A stretch of 64,000 bases of DNA from Fidelibacterota bacterium. GTDB taxonomy: Bacteria > Fidelibacterota > UBA8477 > JABMPR01. The notes under the pieces are model-generated. The model had not been told where the DNA came from. It did not search any database and saw only the letters and a program-made list of their open reading frames with translations. The DNA lies in contig JADHVL010000001.1 in the NCBI GenBank assembly GCA_016784025.1, positions 137,753 to 201,752 on the forward strand, in the 5' to 3' direction. Shown in pieces: positions 1 through 8,833 of this stretch. The translations under genes were made by a program, and so were the position numbers. Each line of letters opens with the position of its first letter. Positions within the stretch are counted from its first letter, which is position 1.

Positions 1-265
1 CCATGACATAATTGGGCGTACCAGAGTCTCCTGCATTTGCTACGGCATGATCTCCAGTCCTGGTAAAATGAACTCTGAAGTGCCCATCTGGACTGACGAT
101 AGACTCATCCAGAAGAGATTCATCGAATTGTGGAATATCTCTATCACCGCTTCGTGTGACATGAGTTTCAGCATGAGGAATGGTGGCAAATCCGCATTTA
201 TGTGCAAGATTGCTTTGCCCCCAGGCACCAGAGACCAGAAGGATGATTGAAAGGAGATAACGCAT
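1..265 (-). CDS. Secreted protein, N-terminal part (runs off the left edge)
   Basis: Only the first 88 codons are inside the window. The reading frame opens with ATG at 265, three bases after the der stop codon, and stays open to base 1. Residues 1-18 form a signal peptide (MRYLLSIILLVSGAWGQS). The mature part contains DGHFRVHFTRTGDHAV, then SGTPNYV. This matches, from memory, the start of secreted putative metalloproteases in Marinimicrobia, myxobacteria and relatives ('F.IHYt..G.dAV...D.nGvPDYV'). No catalytic region is visible. The gene shares strand and spacing with der and is probably co-transcribed. Another open frame over the same bases lacks a signal peptide and looks like a shadow. 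Confidence 0.7.
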   Translation of the reverse strand, partial: MRYLLSIILLVSGAWGQSNLAHKCGFATIPHAETHVTRSGDRDIPQFDESLLDESIVSPDGHFRVHFTRTGDHAVANAGDSGTPNYVM

Positions 266-268
266 AAA

Positions 269-1588
269 CTACTTCTTCCGGAATGCGATCCGAATGGGGA
301 CACCTTCAAACCCAAACTGCTCACGGAAGCGATTCTCGATATAGCGCTTGTAGGCGGTTTTGATCAAGTCAGGGTAATTTGTAAAAATAACTATCACAGG
401 CGGTTCAACGGCTACCTGCGAGCAATAGTTCAATTTTATTTCTTTTCCGTGAGGAGAAGCCGGTTGTAGTCTTGCCACGGCATCTTCAAGAAACAAGTTC
501 AATTGCCTGGTTTGAATCCGTTTGTGTTGCTCCTCGTGAATTTTTTTAACGAGATCAACTAACTTGAAAATTCGTTTTCTTTCCAAAGTGGAAATAAACT
601 GGATGGGATAGTGCCTTAATTCAAACATATCATCAATGAGACCTTGTTTAACATCCCGCATGGTATTGGTTTCTTTTTTGATGAGATCCCATTTGTTGAC
701 ACCTACAATGAGACCCTTCCCAGCAGAGAGTACTTCTTCCATGACCCTGGCGTCATGGGATACAAAACCCTTCTCAGCATCGATTAAAACAATCACAACA
801 TGGGAGCTCTTGATGGCTTGCTGGGTCCTGATGGTACTATAATACTCGATTGAATCTGTGACTTTGGCTTTTCGTCTCAAGCCGGCTGTGTCAATCATTT
901 CAAAGGATTGTCCAAAATAATTGAAGGTCGTATTAATGGAGTCTCGAGTTGTACCGGGAATATCTGTGACGATTTGTCGATCGACTCCTAAAAGTGCATT
1001 TGTCAAACTCGACTTTCCTGCATTGGGCATTCCAACTATTGCAAAGCGAATCACATTCTCATCGACGGTTTCTTCAATCGAAATTTCACCAAAGGTGGAT
1101 ACGACTTTATCCAGGGCATCACCAATACTTCGACCGTTCAGAGCGCTTACTGGAAATACTTCACCAAGCCCTAACTGGTAAAAGACATGGGCCTGATTTT
1201 CTATTAATGCGTTGTCTGCTTTGTTGGCCAGAAGAACCAGCGGCTTCTTGGCTCTTTTTGCTTTTTTGACAATTTCTTCATCTTCCCAGGTGATGCCTAC
1301 TACACTATCAACCATGAGCATGATAACATCAGCTTCATCTATGGCTGTAATAGCCTGCTTCCGAACTTCTTTATCAATGATGTTTTCGCTACTGGGGATG
1401 TATCCACCAGTATCTACCAGGAAGAAGGAGTGCCCTGCCCAATCAGTTTCCATGGCAACTCGGTCACGAGTGACCCCTTCCTGCTCATGAACGATTGATA
1501 AACGCTTTCCAACAATCCTGTTAAAAAGGGTAGACTTGCCCACATTGGGTCGTCCTACAATGGCTACAATGGGTAATCTTAAGTCCAT
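269..1588 (-). CDS. der: Ribosome biogenesis GTPase Der (EngA)
   Basis: Der is a double-GTPase that acts in 50S subunit assembly in the cytoplasm. Both G domains are complete. G domain 1 has GRPNVGKS (12-19), DTGGY (59-63) and NKAD (122-125). G domain 2 has GMPNAGKS (186-193), DTAGL (233-237) and NKWD (298-301). A KH-like C-terminal domain follows, ending in a basic tail. The length of 439 residues is normal for the family. The start overlaps the end of the upstream DUF512 gene by 10 bases, so translation is probably coupled. Nothing is missing. Confidence 0.97.
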   Translation of the reverse strand: MDLRLPIVAIVGRPNVGKSTLFNRIVGKRLSIVHEQEGVTRDRVAMETDWAGHSFFLVDTGGYIPSSENIIDKEVRKQAITAIDEADVIMLMVDSVVGITWEDEEIVKKAKRAKKPLVLLANKADNALIENQAHVFYQLGLGEVFPVSALNGRSIGDALDKVVSTFGEISIEETVDENVIRFAIVGMPNAGKSSLTNALLGVDRQIVTDIPGTTRDSINTTFNYFGQSFEMIDTAGLRRKAKVTDSIEYYSTIRTQQAIKSSHVVIVLIDAEKGFVSHDARVMEEVLSAGKGLIVGVNKWDLIKKETNTMRDVKQGLIDDMFELRHYPIQFISTLERKRIFKLVDLVKKIHEEQHKRIQTRQLNLFLEDAVARLQPASPHGKEIKLNYCSQVAVEPPVIVIFTNYPDLIKTAYKRYIENRFREQFGFEGVPIRIAFRKK

Positions 1589-2862
1589 GGGCTCAGTATC
1601 TCCAGCATATCTTCATGGTGGATATACACAGGTACACCCAGTTTCTTTTCAATATCTTCACGTGTATGGTCATCCAGTGTAATTCCATCTTCGCTAAACA
1701 TGCGATAGGAGAGATACACAGCATCTGCATCTGTTTTCCCCACCAATTGTGTGACCAGGTCACGAGCTGGTACCAATCCAGTGACGGTGACAGTATCAGC
1801 TCCTAACCATTCATTCAGAATAGGAACTATTTCATAGTCTAGGTTCTCTATTCCATCAAGTGTAGGTGTGATAGTGTCCTTCAGAAAGGGTAATCCGAGA
1901 ATACCTGTGGCAAAAACCAAACGGGTTGGTTTTTTCAAAGTTGAAGGCAGCATGGGAATACTGGCATTAAAACGGTTCGCAAAATCTCGACATTGACCAA
2001 CACCATTCTCCACCATAGAGAAATCACCATAGTAGTTGTCCCCAGGAATGGGCAAATCAGCCAGGATAAAGAATTCATCACTGAGGAGTACAAAATTCTC
2101 GAATCCTGGAACCTTGAATTTCTGCTGCTCAAGTTCAAACCATTGTATGAATGCCTTGGCTGTTTCTGGTGTATATGAAGTTAGATCAGGTTCATTGTCC
2201 CGATATTTTGTTAAACCAACTGGAACAATTGAAATGGATTGAACTCCTGGAGCCATTTTGATAAGATCATTTATGGTCTGAAGGAGTATGTCTCCATCGT
2301 TCCATCCAGGGCACAGTACAATTTGAGTGTGTAACTGAATCCGGTTGGCTGTCAAATATTCAAGTTTTTCTGTGAGTTTATCATCTTTACCATAAAGCAG
2401 CATTTTACTGCGTGTCTCTGGATCGGTCACATGAACACTTATATATAAAGGACTAAGTTGCTGCTCAACCACGCGTTCCAATTGTTTGGGTCCCATGTTC
2501 GTCATGGTGATATAGTGACCGTGTAAAAAGCTGAACCGGAAATCGCCATCCTTAAAATTCAGGGCTTCTCGCACACCTGGAGGATTTTGGTGAGCAAAAC
2601 AGAATACACAATTGTTAGCACAGGATCTGATTTTCATCGGTTCAACAACAATACCCAGTTCTTCGTCCAGGCTTTTAGTAATACTTATTTCTTGAGAAAT
2701 TCCAGCTCTCAGGATTTTTATTTTGAGATCTTCATCGGCTGAATAAAACGCGTAATCTATCTCATCAGATATGTTGCGATCATTTATGGATAACAAATTA
2801 TCACCTACCTGAATACCCATGGCTTCAGCAGGTGTTTTTGGAGTAATGGCTACAATATTCAT
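1579..2862 (-). CDS. DUF512 protein: PDZ domain plus radical SAM
   Basis: The protein has an N-terminal PDZ-like segment (about 1-60) followed by C81-x3-C85-x2-C88, the radical-SAM iron-sulfur signature, in CANNCVFCFAHQNPPG. A conserved stretch GDFRFSFLHGHYITMTNM follows. This arrangement defines the DUF512 family, whose reaction I do not know. In many Firmicutes the family sits directly before der, and the same order is kept here with a 10-base overlap. The start at 2862 leads straight into the PDZ domain (MNIVAITPKTPAEAMGI). It is the first gene of the minus-strand group, and its promoter must lie in 2863-3252. Confidence 0.9.
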   Translation of the reverse strand: MNIVAITPKTPAEAMGIQVGDNLLSINDRNISDEIDYAFYSADEDLKIKILRAGISQEISITKSLDEELGIVVEPMKIRSCANNCVFCFAHQNPPGVREALNFKDGDFRFSFLHGHYITMTNMGPKQLERVVEQQLSPLYISVHVTDPETRSKMLLYGKDDKLTEKLEYLTANRIQLHTQIVLCPGWNDGDILLQTINDLIKMAPGVQSISIVPVGLTKYRDNEPDLTSYTPETAKAFIQWFELEQQKFKVPGFENFVLLSDEFFILADLPIPGDNYYGDFSMVENGVGQCRDFANRFNASIPMLPSTLKKPTRLVFATGILGLPFLKDTITPTLDGIENLDYEIVPILNEWLGADTVTVTGLVPARDLVTQLVGKTDADAVYLSYRMFSEDGITLDDHTREDIEKKLGVPVYIHHEDMLEILSPWT

Positions 2863-3252
2863 CGCGTGAATATATTCAGTACCCTATGGCGATGAAACGT
2901 TTTGATCGTCCACTACGAGCTTATTCAAACCCCTGCAATGAGCTAAAATTTTTAAGAGATATGGTCCCTCAGCTAAATATTTTCAGAAACCTTGAATCCC
3001 TCATTGTGAACCAGCGGGGAGCGTCTAAATTTTCCGCCATGTTGTCGGTATTTATCCGCCTTCGCAGAATATCCCGAGATTCTTCAGGGATATTGCGGCC
3101 GAAATTTACTGCTTCGGCGCGATTTAAAGATCAAGGTTCGCGGATAATCGCGACGTAGCTCAAAAGAGCGAAGTTGGATAATAGTTAAGCCAGGTGTACA
3201 CCGCCTTTTATTGGCAGGTACGCGAACGGACTGATTTAATAGAGGTGATAAT
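2863..3252. other. 390-base divergent intergenic region with hairpin-rich leader
   Basis: The region separates the minus-strand DUF512/der group from the plus-strand serine operon, so it should hold two divergent promoters. I could not identify convincing -35/-10 boxes. The right half is rich in inverted repeats, listed separately. A 90-codon open frame at 2886-3158 has no ribosome site and unremarkable composition, and I do not call it a gene. The DUF1015 gene itself has a good ribosome site (AGAGGTGATAAT before ATG). Confidence 0.6.
3063..3169 (+). promoter_or_regulatory. Four consecutive hairpins in the leader of the serine operon
   Basis: Four inverted repeats lie within 107 bases: 3063-3097 (CGCAGAATATCCC paired with GGGATATTGCG, one bulge), 3099-3117 (CCGAA/TTCGG), 3139-3152 (CGCG, GATAAT loop, CGCG) and 3158-3169 (GCTC, AAAA loop, GAGC). 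None is followed by a T tract, so they do not look like terminators. They are 84-190 bases before the start codon of the DUF1015 gene and could form a folded 5' leader or a small RNA. The pairing is seen directly; a regulatory role is inference. Confidence 0.4.
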
Positions 3253-4536
3253 ATGTCAATCCTTCCCTTTTGCGGGACGATTTATAACCCTGAAAAATTT
3301 CCGAACCTATCCGATGTAATAGCCCCTCCCTATGATGTAATCACACCAGAAGAAAGACGATTTTTCCTTTCCAGATCACGGTTTAATAGTGCTCGTCTCA
3401 TCCTGGGTGATGAAAAGAGTGGTGACTATTTCGAAGATGAGTTCTACGAAGGAACTCGGAATTTGATGAAGAAGTGGCATGAAGATGGATCTTTATGCAA
3501 ACGTGAACAACCCGGGCTATTCTTCTTGCACCAATTTTTTACTGGTCCTGATGGAGAACAACATATCCGCAAGGGATTTATCGCGCTTATGCCGCTAGCT
3601 CCTTATGGGCCGGATACAGTAAGGGCTCATGAGAAAACCCATGCTGGGGCTATTAAAGACAGACTTCGCTTAACCACAGTCACCAAAACCAATTTTTCTC
3701 AAATCTTTTTCACGTATCAGGATACCGACAATAAAATCATCAATTTGTTTGATGAATCTTTGTCAAAAGCAGTGCTTAAATTGGATGGCAGAGACGAAGC
3801 GACTGGTGTGGAAAATATCTGTTATTTGATTGAAGATGAGGATGTTATTGCAGAAGTCCAGGAAATGATGGACGATAAACCTGTTTTCATTGCAGATGGG
3901 CATCATCGTTATGAAACCCATAGCCAATATCAGAAGCAACGTTTGGATGAAACAGGTTTTTCAGAGATCGATGCAAATTACATCATGGGCTACTTCTCAT
4001 GTTCACAGGATAAAGGATTAAAGGTTTATCCTACCCATCGAACACTAAGAGGATTACCCGATTTCTCATATCAAATCCTCATGGACAAACTGTTCGAATA
4101 TTTTGATATCCTTAAAATGGATATTGAAGATGTAGAATTGGGACATGACCATCGCACACTCATCATGGCCAATGCAGATGGACAACCTATTGCTTTGAGG
4201 CTCAAAGAGGAAGCCTTCAATGATCTACGTCATCGTCTGACAGATCCCATCCTGGCCGAGATGGATACGGTTATCCTTGAGGAAATCGTATTGAAGGGAA
4301 TTCTAAAGCTGACGGATGATGACCTTGAGCATCATCGCTATATTGAGTACCATAGAGATATTGATAGCTTTTGGGAGGCTTTACGCTCAGGGAGCCAGGT
4401 AGGTTGGATCATGAATTATCCTGACAACAATATTTTGTTTGAGATAGGAGGACGAGGTCTTCGACTTCCACAGAAAAGCACCTATTTCTTTCCAAAACTA
4501 CCTACGGGCATTGTTTTTAGAGAATTGGAGGACTAG
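3253..4536 (+). CDS. DUF1015 family protein, serine operon
   Basis: Full-length DUF1015 protein of 427 residues (the family is usually about 400-450). The family signature ADGHHRYET is at 214-222. The N-terminus 'FCGTIYNPEKFPNLSDVIAPPYDVI' pattern is typical; I give it as FCGTIYNPEKF followed by VIAPPYDVI. The biochemical role is unknown to me. In many bacteria, Thermotoga and Clostridia among them, DUF1015 genes neighbour serA and an aminotransferase, as here, which suggests a link to serine metabolism. The ribosome site GAGGTGA is 5 bases before the ATG. The next gene starts 6 bases after the stop. Confidence 0.88.
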   Translation: MSILPFCGTIYNPEKFPNLSDVIAPPYDVITPEERRFFLSRSRFNSARLILGDEKSGDYFEDEFYEGTRNLMKKWHEDGSLCKREQPGLFFLHQFFTGPDGEQHIRKGFIALMPLAPYGPDTVRAHEKTHAGAIKDRLRLTTVTKTNFSQIFFTYQDTDNKIINLFDESLSKAVLKLDGRDEATGVENICYLIEDEDVIAEVQEMMDDKPVFIADGHHRYETHSQYQKQRLDETGFSEIDANYIMGYFSCSQDKGLKVYPTHRTLRGLPDFSYQILMDKLFEYFDILKMDIEDVELGHDHRTLIMANADGQPIALRLKEEAFNDLRHRLTDPILAEMDTVILEEIVLKGILKLTDDDLEHHRYIEYHRDIDSFWEALRSGSQVGWIMNYPDNNILFEIGGRGLRLPQKSTYFFPKLPTGIVFRELED

Positions 4537-4542
4537 TAAGGC

Positions 4543-5616
4543 ATGAAACCAAAATTATTTATTCCGGGTCCTACTCACGTGGAGCAGGATGTGCTGGATG
4601 CAATGGCTCAATATCCTATAGGTCACAGGACATCTGACTATCGAGAGTTGCAATCCAAGGTTGTGTCAGGAATTAAAGAGTGTTTGTATACAAATCAATC
4701 CGTTTTGGTTTCTACCAGCTCAGCAACAGGTCTCATGGAAGCTGGTGTTCGTAATCTTAGCAAACGCAAAGTCGCTAACTTTGTTTGTGGTGCATTTTCA
4801 AAGAAACAGGCAGCAATCACCAAAATTTGTGGTCTGGATCAGGATGTATTTGAGGTTGAGTGGGGACAGGCGATTACAGCAGATTTCGTGGATAGTGTTC
4901 TCGCCAGAGGTAACTATGACCTGGTTACGGTTGTTTTCAATGAGACCTCGACCGGTGTCATGAATCCCCTAAAAGAAATTGGTGAAGCAGTTAAAAAATA
5001 TCCTGATGTACTTCTCATGGTTGATGCTGTAAGCGGTATGATGGGGGCTCCCATAAAGGTCGACGAGTGGGGTGTCGATATGGCACTAGCTAGCGTCCAA
5101 AAAGCCTGGGCTTTGCCACCTGGCTTTGCCGTTACGTCGCTTTCAGATAGGGCACTGGACCGTAGCCGTTCAATTTCTGACTCTCAGAAGGGTTTTTATT
5201 TCGATTTTGTTAGAATGCATAAAGCTGGCGAAAAGTCTGAGACCATGGTCACACCAAGTATCCCTCATTTATTTGGCCTTTCCAAACAACTAGATAAAAT
5301 AAAAGCTGAAGGGCTGGAAAATAGATTTGCTCGTCATAGAGAAATGGCACAAACCGTACGAGAATGGGGAAGAGATAGGTTTGGACTTTTTGCCCAGCCT
5401 GATTATGAATCTGATACCCTGACCTGTTTCGCGAATAAATCTAGCATGGACTTGATATCACTCGCTTCTGAAATGAAATCCAAGAATTATCTCGTTTCAG
5501 GTGGTTATGGTGATTTGAAGGGGAAAACCTTTAGGCTCGCCCACATGGGAGATCTACGGATGGATGATATTAACGATGTACTTGGTGTTTTAGACGAGGT
5601 CATTGAATCCCTATGA
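4543..5616 (+). CDS. Class V aminotransferase, probable phosphoserine aminotransferase
   Basis: A PLP-dependent fold-type I aminotransferase of 357 residues. The start KPKLFIPGPTHVEQDVL and HRTSDYREL are typical of the alanine-glyoxylate/serine branch. The PLP lysine is K187 in LASVQKAWALPPGFAV, preceded by VDAVSGMMG, which carries the cofactor-binding aspartate. The gene lies between DUF1015 and serA and overlaps serA by 4 bases (ATGA). This supports conversion of 3-phosphohydroxypyruvate and glutamate to phosphoserine. It is not the E. coli-type SerC subfamily. Alanine-glyoxylate or serine-pyruvate activity cannot be excluded from sequence alone. Confidence 0.85.
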   Translation: MKPKLFIPGPTHVEQDVLDAMAQYPIGHRTSDYRELQSKVVSGIKECLYTNQSVLVSTSSATGLMEAGVRNLSKRKVANFVCGAFSKKQAAITKICGLDQDVFEVEWGQAITADFVDSVLARGNYDLVTVVFNETSTGVMNPLKEIGEAVKKYPDVLLMVDAVSGMMGAPIKVDEWGVDMALASVQKAWALPPGFAVTSLSDRALDRSRSISDSQKGFYFDFVRMHKAGEKSETMVTPSIPHLFGLSKQLDKIKAEGLENRFARHREMAQTVREWGRDRFGLFAQPDYESDTLTCFANKSSMDLISLASEMKSKNYLVSGGYGDLKGKTFRLAHMGDLRMDDINDVLGVLDEVIESL

Positions 5617-7187
5617 AGAAGAAAATCCTGATTACTGACCCGCTTTCACCAGCAGGTAAAGAAGTCCTGGAGAGTGCTGGTCTTGAAGTGATAGAAATCC
5701 TGGAGCAGGACGCTGATAAAATGGCCGCGGTTCTACCTGAGGTTGAAGGCTGGATCATTCGCAGCGGTACAAAAATCGGTGCTGAAGAGCTCAGCAAAGC
5801 CAGCTCTCTCAAGGCGATTGGTCGTGCTGGGGTGGGTGTAGACAATATTGATATTGAGGCAGCTACTTCTCATGGGGTTGTCGTTATGAATACCCCGGGA
5901 GGGAATACTGTCTCTGCTGCGGAACACACAGTCGCTCTGATGATGTCACTGGCCAGAAATATTCCCAGAGGTGATAGCTCAATGAAGGCTGGGAAATGGG
6001 ATCGTAAGGCACTGGTTGGGACAGAGCTAAATGGTAAAATACTGGGATTGGTAGGCCTGGGACGAATCGGCCAGGAAGTTGCACGACGAGCGCTGGGTTT
6101 GCAAATGAAGGTGATCGGTTATGATCCCTATGTCGCTCAAGATCAGCTGGTTGTCAAAGATATTGAAGTGAAGAGTCTTGAGGAAGTCCTACTGGCTTCA
6201 GATGTGGTTTCGCTCCATCTACCTCGCACGGAAGATACTCTGAATTTGATCAGCATGCCGGAATTGGAAAAGATGAAATCATCTGCCATGCTCGTTAACT
6301 GTGCTCGAGGTGGCCTGGTGAATGAGTCTGATCTGGCAAATGCGCTAAATGACGGTGTCATCGCTGGTGCTGCCGTAGATGTTTTTACAAGCGAACCTGT
6401 TGTCGATAATCCACTTGTGGGAGCAAAAAATGTAGTTCTCACTCCTCATTTAGGAGCGAGCACCCGTGAAGCAGGAGAGAATGTAGCTGTTCAAGTAGCT
6501 ACTCAACTAAAAGAATACCTCATCAGCAATCACCTTAGTAACACCATTAACCTGCCCATATCTGACATGAGCATTTTAAAAACAATCGGTGGCTCGCTGG
6601 AATTGGCATATAAGTTGGGAAGTTTACAACACCCACTCCACCAGGCTGGGATCAAATCAATCCGACTTAGCTACAACGGTGACTCCGAGCATATTAAACC
6701 GTTGCTTTACAGTGCTTTTGAGGGAATTATGCATGACCGCTTCGACGGAATCATTAACCTCATTAATGCCAAATCTATTGCAGAATCTCGTGGAATTGCC
6801 TTGAGTACACTTTCAGATCCACATGTTAGCCAGGTTCAGAACGTGGTGGCTGTCAAGGTTGAATCTGCAGATGGGGCTGTTTGGGAAATGTTAGGGTATG
6901 TGGACCAACACGGTGGCAAGAGATTAATTCGTGTAAATGATTATCATATTGATGTGCTTTTAGATGGTCCCTTACTTATGGTCCTGAATGATGATGTTCC
7001 AGGAGTTGTTGGGGAGGTAGGAACGTTGCTGGGTGACAATGAGGTTAATATTGCAGAGTATTCGCTAAGTCGTCTGGAGGGCGATACTGCACTTTCATTG
7101 ATTAAGTGTGATTCAGCTCCCTCAGAAGGAATCATTGAGAAATTAAAGAGTATTTCTTCCATCAAGACGTGCTATTTTCTAGGGTGA
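5613..7187 (+). CDS. serA: D-3-phosphoglycerate dehydrogenase
   Basis: NAD-dependent first step of serine synthesis from 3-phosphoglycerate. The 524-residue length matches the long form of the family. It has a catalytic/NAD domain with GLGRIG (148-153), VNCARGG carrying the substrate arginine, and LTPHLGAST with the catalytic histidine. An intervening ASB-type domain follows (about 320-450), and then a C-terminal ACT domain (about 452-524, DGPLLMVLNDDVPGVVGEVG). The ACT domain is where serine feedback usually binds. The start overlaps the aminotransferase stop (ATGA), so the three-gene operon is translationally coupled. Confidence 0.96.
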   Translation: MKKKILITDPLSPAGKEVLESAGLEVIEILEQDADKMAAVLPEVEGWIIRSGTKIGAEELSKASSLKAIGRAGVGVDNIDIEAATSHGVVVMNTPGGNTVSAAEHTVALMMSLARNIPRGDSSMKAGKWDRKALVGTELNGKILGLVGLGRIGQEVARRALGLQMKVIGYDPYVAQDQLVVKDIEVKSLEEVLLASDVVSLHLPRTEDTLNLISMPELEKMKSSAMLVNCARGGLVNESDLANALNDGVIAGAAVDVFTSEPVVDNPLVGAKNVVLTPHLGASTREAGENVAVQVATQLKEYLISNHLSNTINLPISDMSILKTIGGSLELAYKLGSLQHPLHQAGIKSIRLSYNGDSEHIKPLLYSAFEGIMHDRFDGIINLINAKSIAESRGIALSTLSDPHVSQVQNVVAVKVESADGAVWEMLGYVDQHGGKRLIRVNDYHIDVLLDGPLLMVLNDDVPGVVGEVGTLLGDNEVNIAEYSLSRLEGDTALSLIKCDSAPSEGIIEKLKSISSIKTCYFLG

Positions 7188-7265
7188 CAGTTTTATAAAT
7201 TTTTTGCATTCAGGGGAAGGAGAGACTGTCTATCTGTCCCATGAAAAAACTTTAGAGGTATCGAG

Positions 7266-7676
7266 ATGACTGAGGAAGAGAAACAACCGGAGCAAGAACA
7301 AGAGCAAGTTAAGTCAGATCGTGGATCAAAATTGATGGGCGATATGATGAAGGGTTTGCGTGATTTTGGCTCAGCCGCCATGGACAAAGCTGAAGAATAT
7401 GGCAAAATTGCCAGTGATAAAGCGGAAGAGCTCACCAAACTGGGTAAAATTAAGCTGGATATACATCAGCTAAATCGAAGTCGTACCAAAAATCTTTCTG
7501 AATTAGGTGAATTGGTTTTCAATTTAGGCGAAGATAAAAAGCTTAAAGATTTGGCGAAGCATGAAAACTATATGGCTCTGGTTAAATCCATTAAAGATCT
7601 GGATATTGAGATCAAAGAGAAAGAAGCTCAAGCCGAGACCGTTGAGATCGAAGAGATTAAAGAGGATAAGGGCTAA
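7266..7676 (+). CDS. Small charged helical protein of unknown function
   Basis: I do not recognise this 136-residue protein. It has no signal peptide or membrane segment. The N-terminus is Glu/Gln-rich (EEEKQPEQEQEQ), followed by an amphipathic helical region with AMDKAEEYGKIASDKAEELTKLG. A conserved-looking core comes next (KIKLDIHQLNRSRTKNLSELG), and the tail is acidic. The spacing of hydrophobic residues suggests a coiled coil. Similar small proteins occur before envelope genes in related genomes, but this is recollection. The start ATG at 7266 is preceded by AGAGGTATCGAG. It lies between serA and an M23 peptidase gene. Confidence 0.6.
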   Translation: MTEEEKQPEQEQEQVKSDRGSKLMGDMMKGLRDFGSAAMDKAEEYGKIASDKAEELTKLGKIKLDIHQLNRSRTKNLSELGELVFNLGEDKKLKDLAKHENYMALVKSIKDLDIEIKEKEAQAETVEIEEIKEDKG

Positions 7677-7830
7677 AGAGGCTTAAATTTAGAATGAACC
7701 CCCACTCTAAAATACCTTTTAAAAGGCTCAAAAATACTTGTTATCAAATACGGTTCGGAGTATACTTTGCAGTCAATTAAGTTAGGAATAGAAATCGGTA
7801 ATATGAATCGGAAGGAAAAGTAGTATAAAA

Positions 7831-8760
7831 ATGAAATCCCCTGATGGTTTTCGCTTTTTCCTGATTAACGATAAAAAGAATCGGGTCAGAGAGATGTTTT
7901 TCTCGAAACCGCTGGTTTTATCCGTTAGCATTGTCATGACCCTCACCGTTATGGGCGTGGGTGCATTTCTTTTCTCTGGTTTGTCCACTACACAGTATGA
8001 TTTAAAAGTTCAGAGCCTCAAAAATCAAAACAAGGAACTGGTTCGCGTCATGGAAGACATGAAAATTCGTCTCGATGATGCAGAAGTCAAATTAACAGAA
8101 CTTGTTGACCAGGATGAAGCGTTGCGTATTTATGCTGATCTTCCTTCAGTTGATGATGATGTTCGTGCTCTGGGTACTGGTGGTACCGTAAATGATTACG
8201 CTGAGAATTATAATGATCTCATGCCATATACGGATCTAAATCTCAACTCGCTGGAAAGCAATTTGTCCAGCCTGGGTCGGGAACTCACACTTCAGCTCAA
8301 CAGTTATGAGCAAATTTATTCAAAACTTTCCCAGGATGTAGAACGTTTGCGTAAAACCCCCTCAATCCCGCCTGTGAATCTTGGCTACCTGACATCATCC
8401 TTTGGATCACGCCCTGATCCGTGGACTGGAAAGCGAAGAATGCATCACGGTCAGGACTTCGGAGTTCTTACTGGTACTCCCGTTTACGCACCGGCAGATG
8501 GTGTGGTAAAATCACGGAATGGCAAGACGGGTTATGGAAACACAATCATCCTTGATCATGGCTATGGAATAAAAACGGTCTACGCTCATTTAAGTAGATA
8601 TGTTGTTAAACCTGGAAATAAAGTCAAACGTGGTGATTTGATTGCTTATTCAGGAAATACTGGCAGAAGCACAGGACCTCACCTTCACTATGAAGTTCGA
8701 GTTAAAAATGTGCCTGTAAATCCCAGACATTATTTCTTGACAGATAAAATCGAACTATAG
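7831..8760 (+). CDS. M23 family metallopeptidase, membrane-anchored
   Basis: A cell-wall endopeptidase or divisome/elongasome regulator of 309 residues. A short basic cytoplasmic N-terminus precedes one membrane segment (about 28-50), then a periplasmic coiled coil (about 53-95). The C-terminal LytM domain has H205-x3-D209 and H284-L-H286 (GPHLHYEVR), so the zinc ligands are complete and the enzyme is probably active. The motif NLGYLTSSFGSRPDPWTG marks the start of the domain. It acts on peptidoglycan in the periplasm. The ribosome site is weak (GGAAAAGTAG 9-14 bases before the ATG). A strong terminator follows. Confidence 0.9.
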   Translation: MKSPDGFRFFLINDKKNRVREMFFSKPLVLSVSIVMTLTVMGVGAFLFSGLSTTQYDLKVQSLKNQNKELVRVMEDMKIRLDDAEVKLTELVDQDEALRIYADLPSVDDDVRALGTGGTVNDYAENYNDLMPYTDLNLNSLESNLSSLGRELTLQLNSYEQIYSKLSQDVERLRKTPSIPPVNLGYLTSSFGSRPDPWTGKRRMHHGQDFGVLTGTPVYAPADGVVKSRNGKTGYGNTIILDHGYGIKTVYAHLSRYVVKPGNKVKRGDLIAYSGNTGRSTGPHLHYEVRVKNVPVNPRHYFLTDKIEL

Positions 8761-8785
8761 AGTTAGTATAAAATAAAATTTTAAG

Positions 8786-8813
8786 CGTCCGGAGTTTTCC
8801 GGACGTTTTTTTT
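8786..8813 (+). terminator. Rho-independent terminator after the M23 gene
   Basis: A perfect 8-bp stem CGTCCGGA/TCCGGACG with a 4-base loop is followed by eight T residues. It lies 25 bases after the M23 peptidase stop and ends before the next gene. Confidence 0.9.
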
Positions 8814-8833
8814 ATGAGCCATATAATAATTAA

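Noticed and set aside
2886..3158. 90-codon open frame in the intergenic region before the DUF1015 gene
   Set aside because: It lacks a ribosome site and protein-like pattern, and it runs across the hairpins of the leader.
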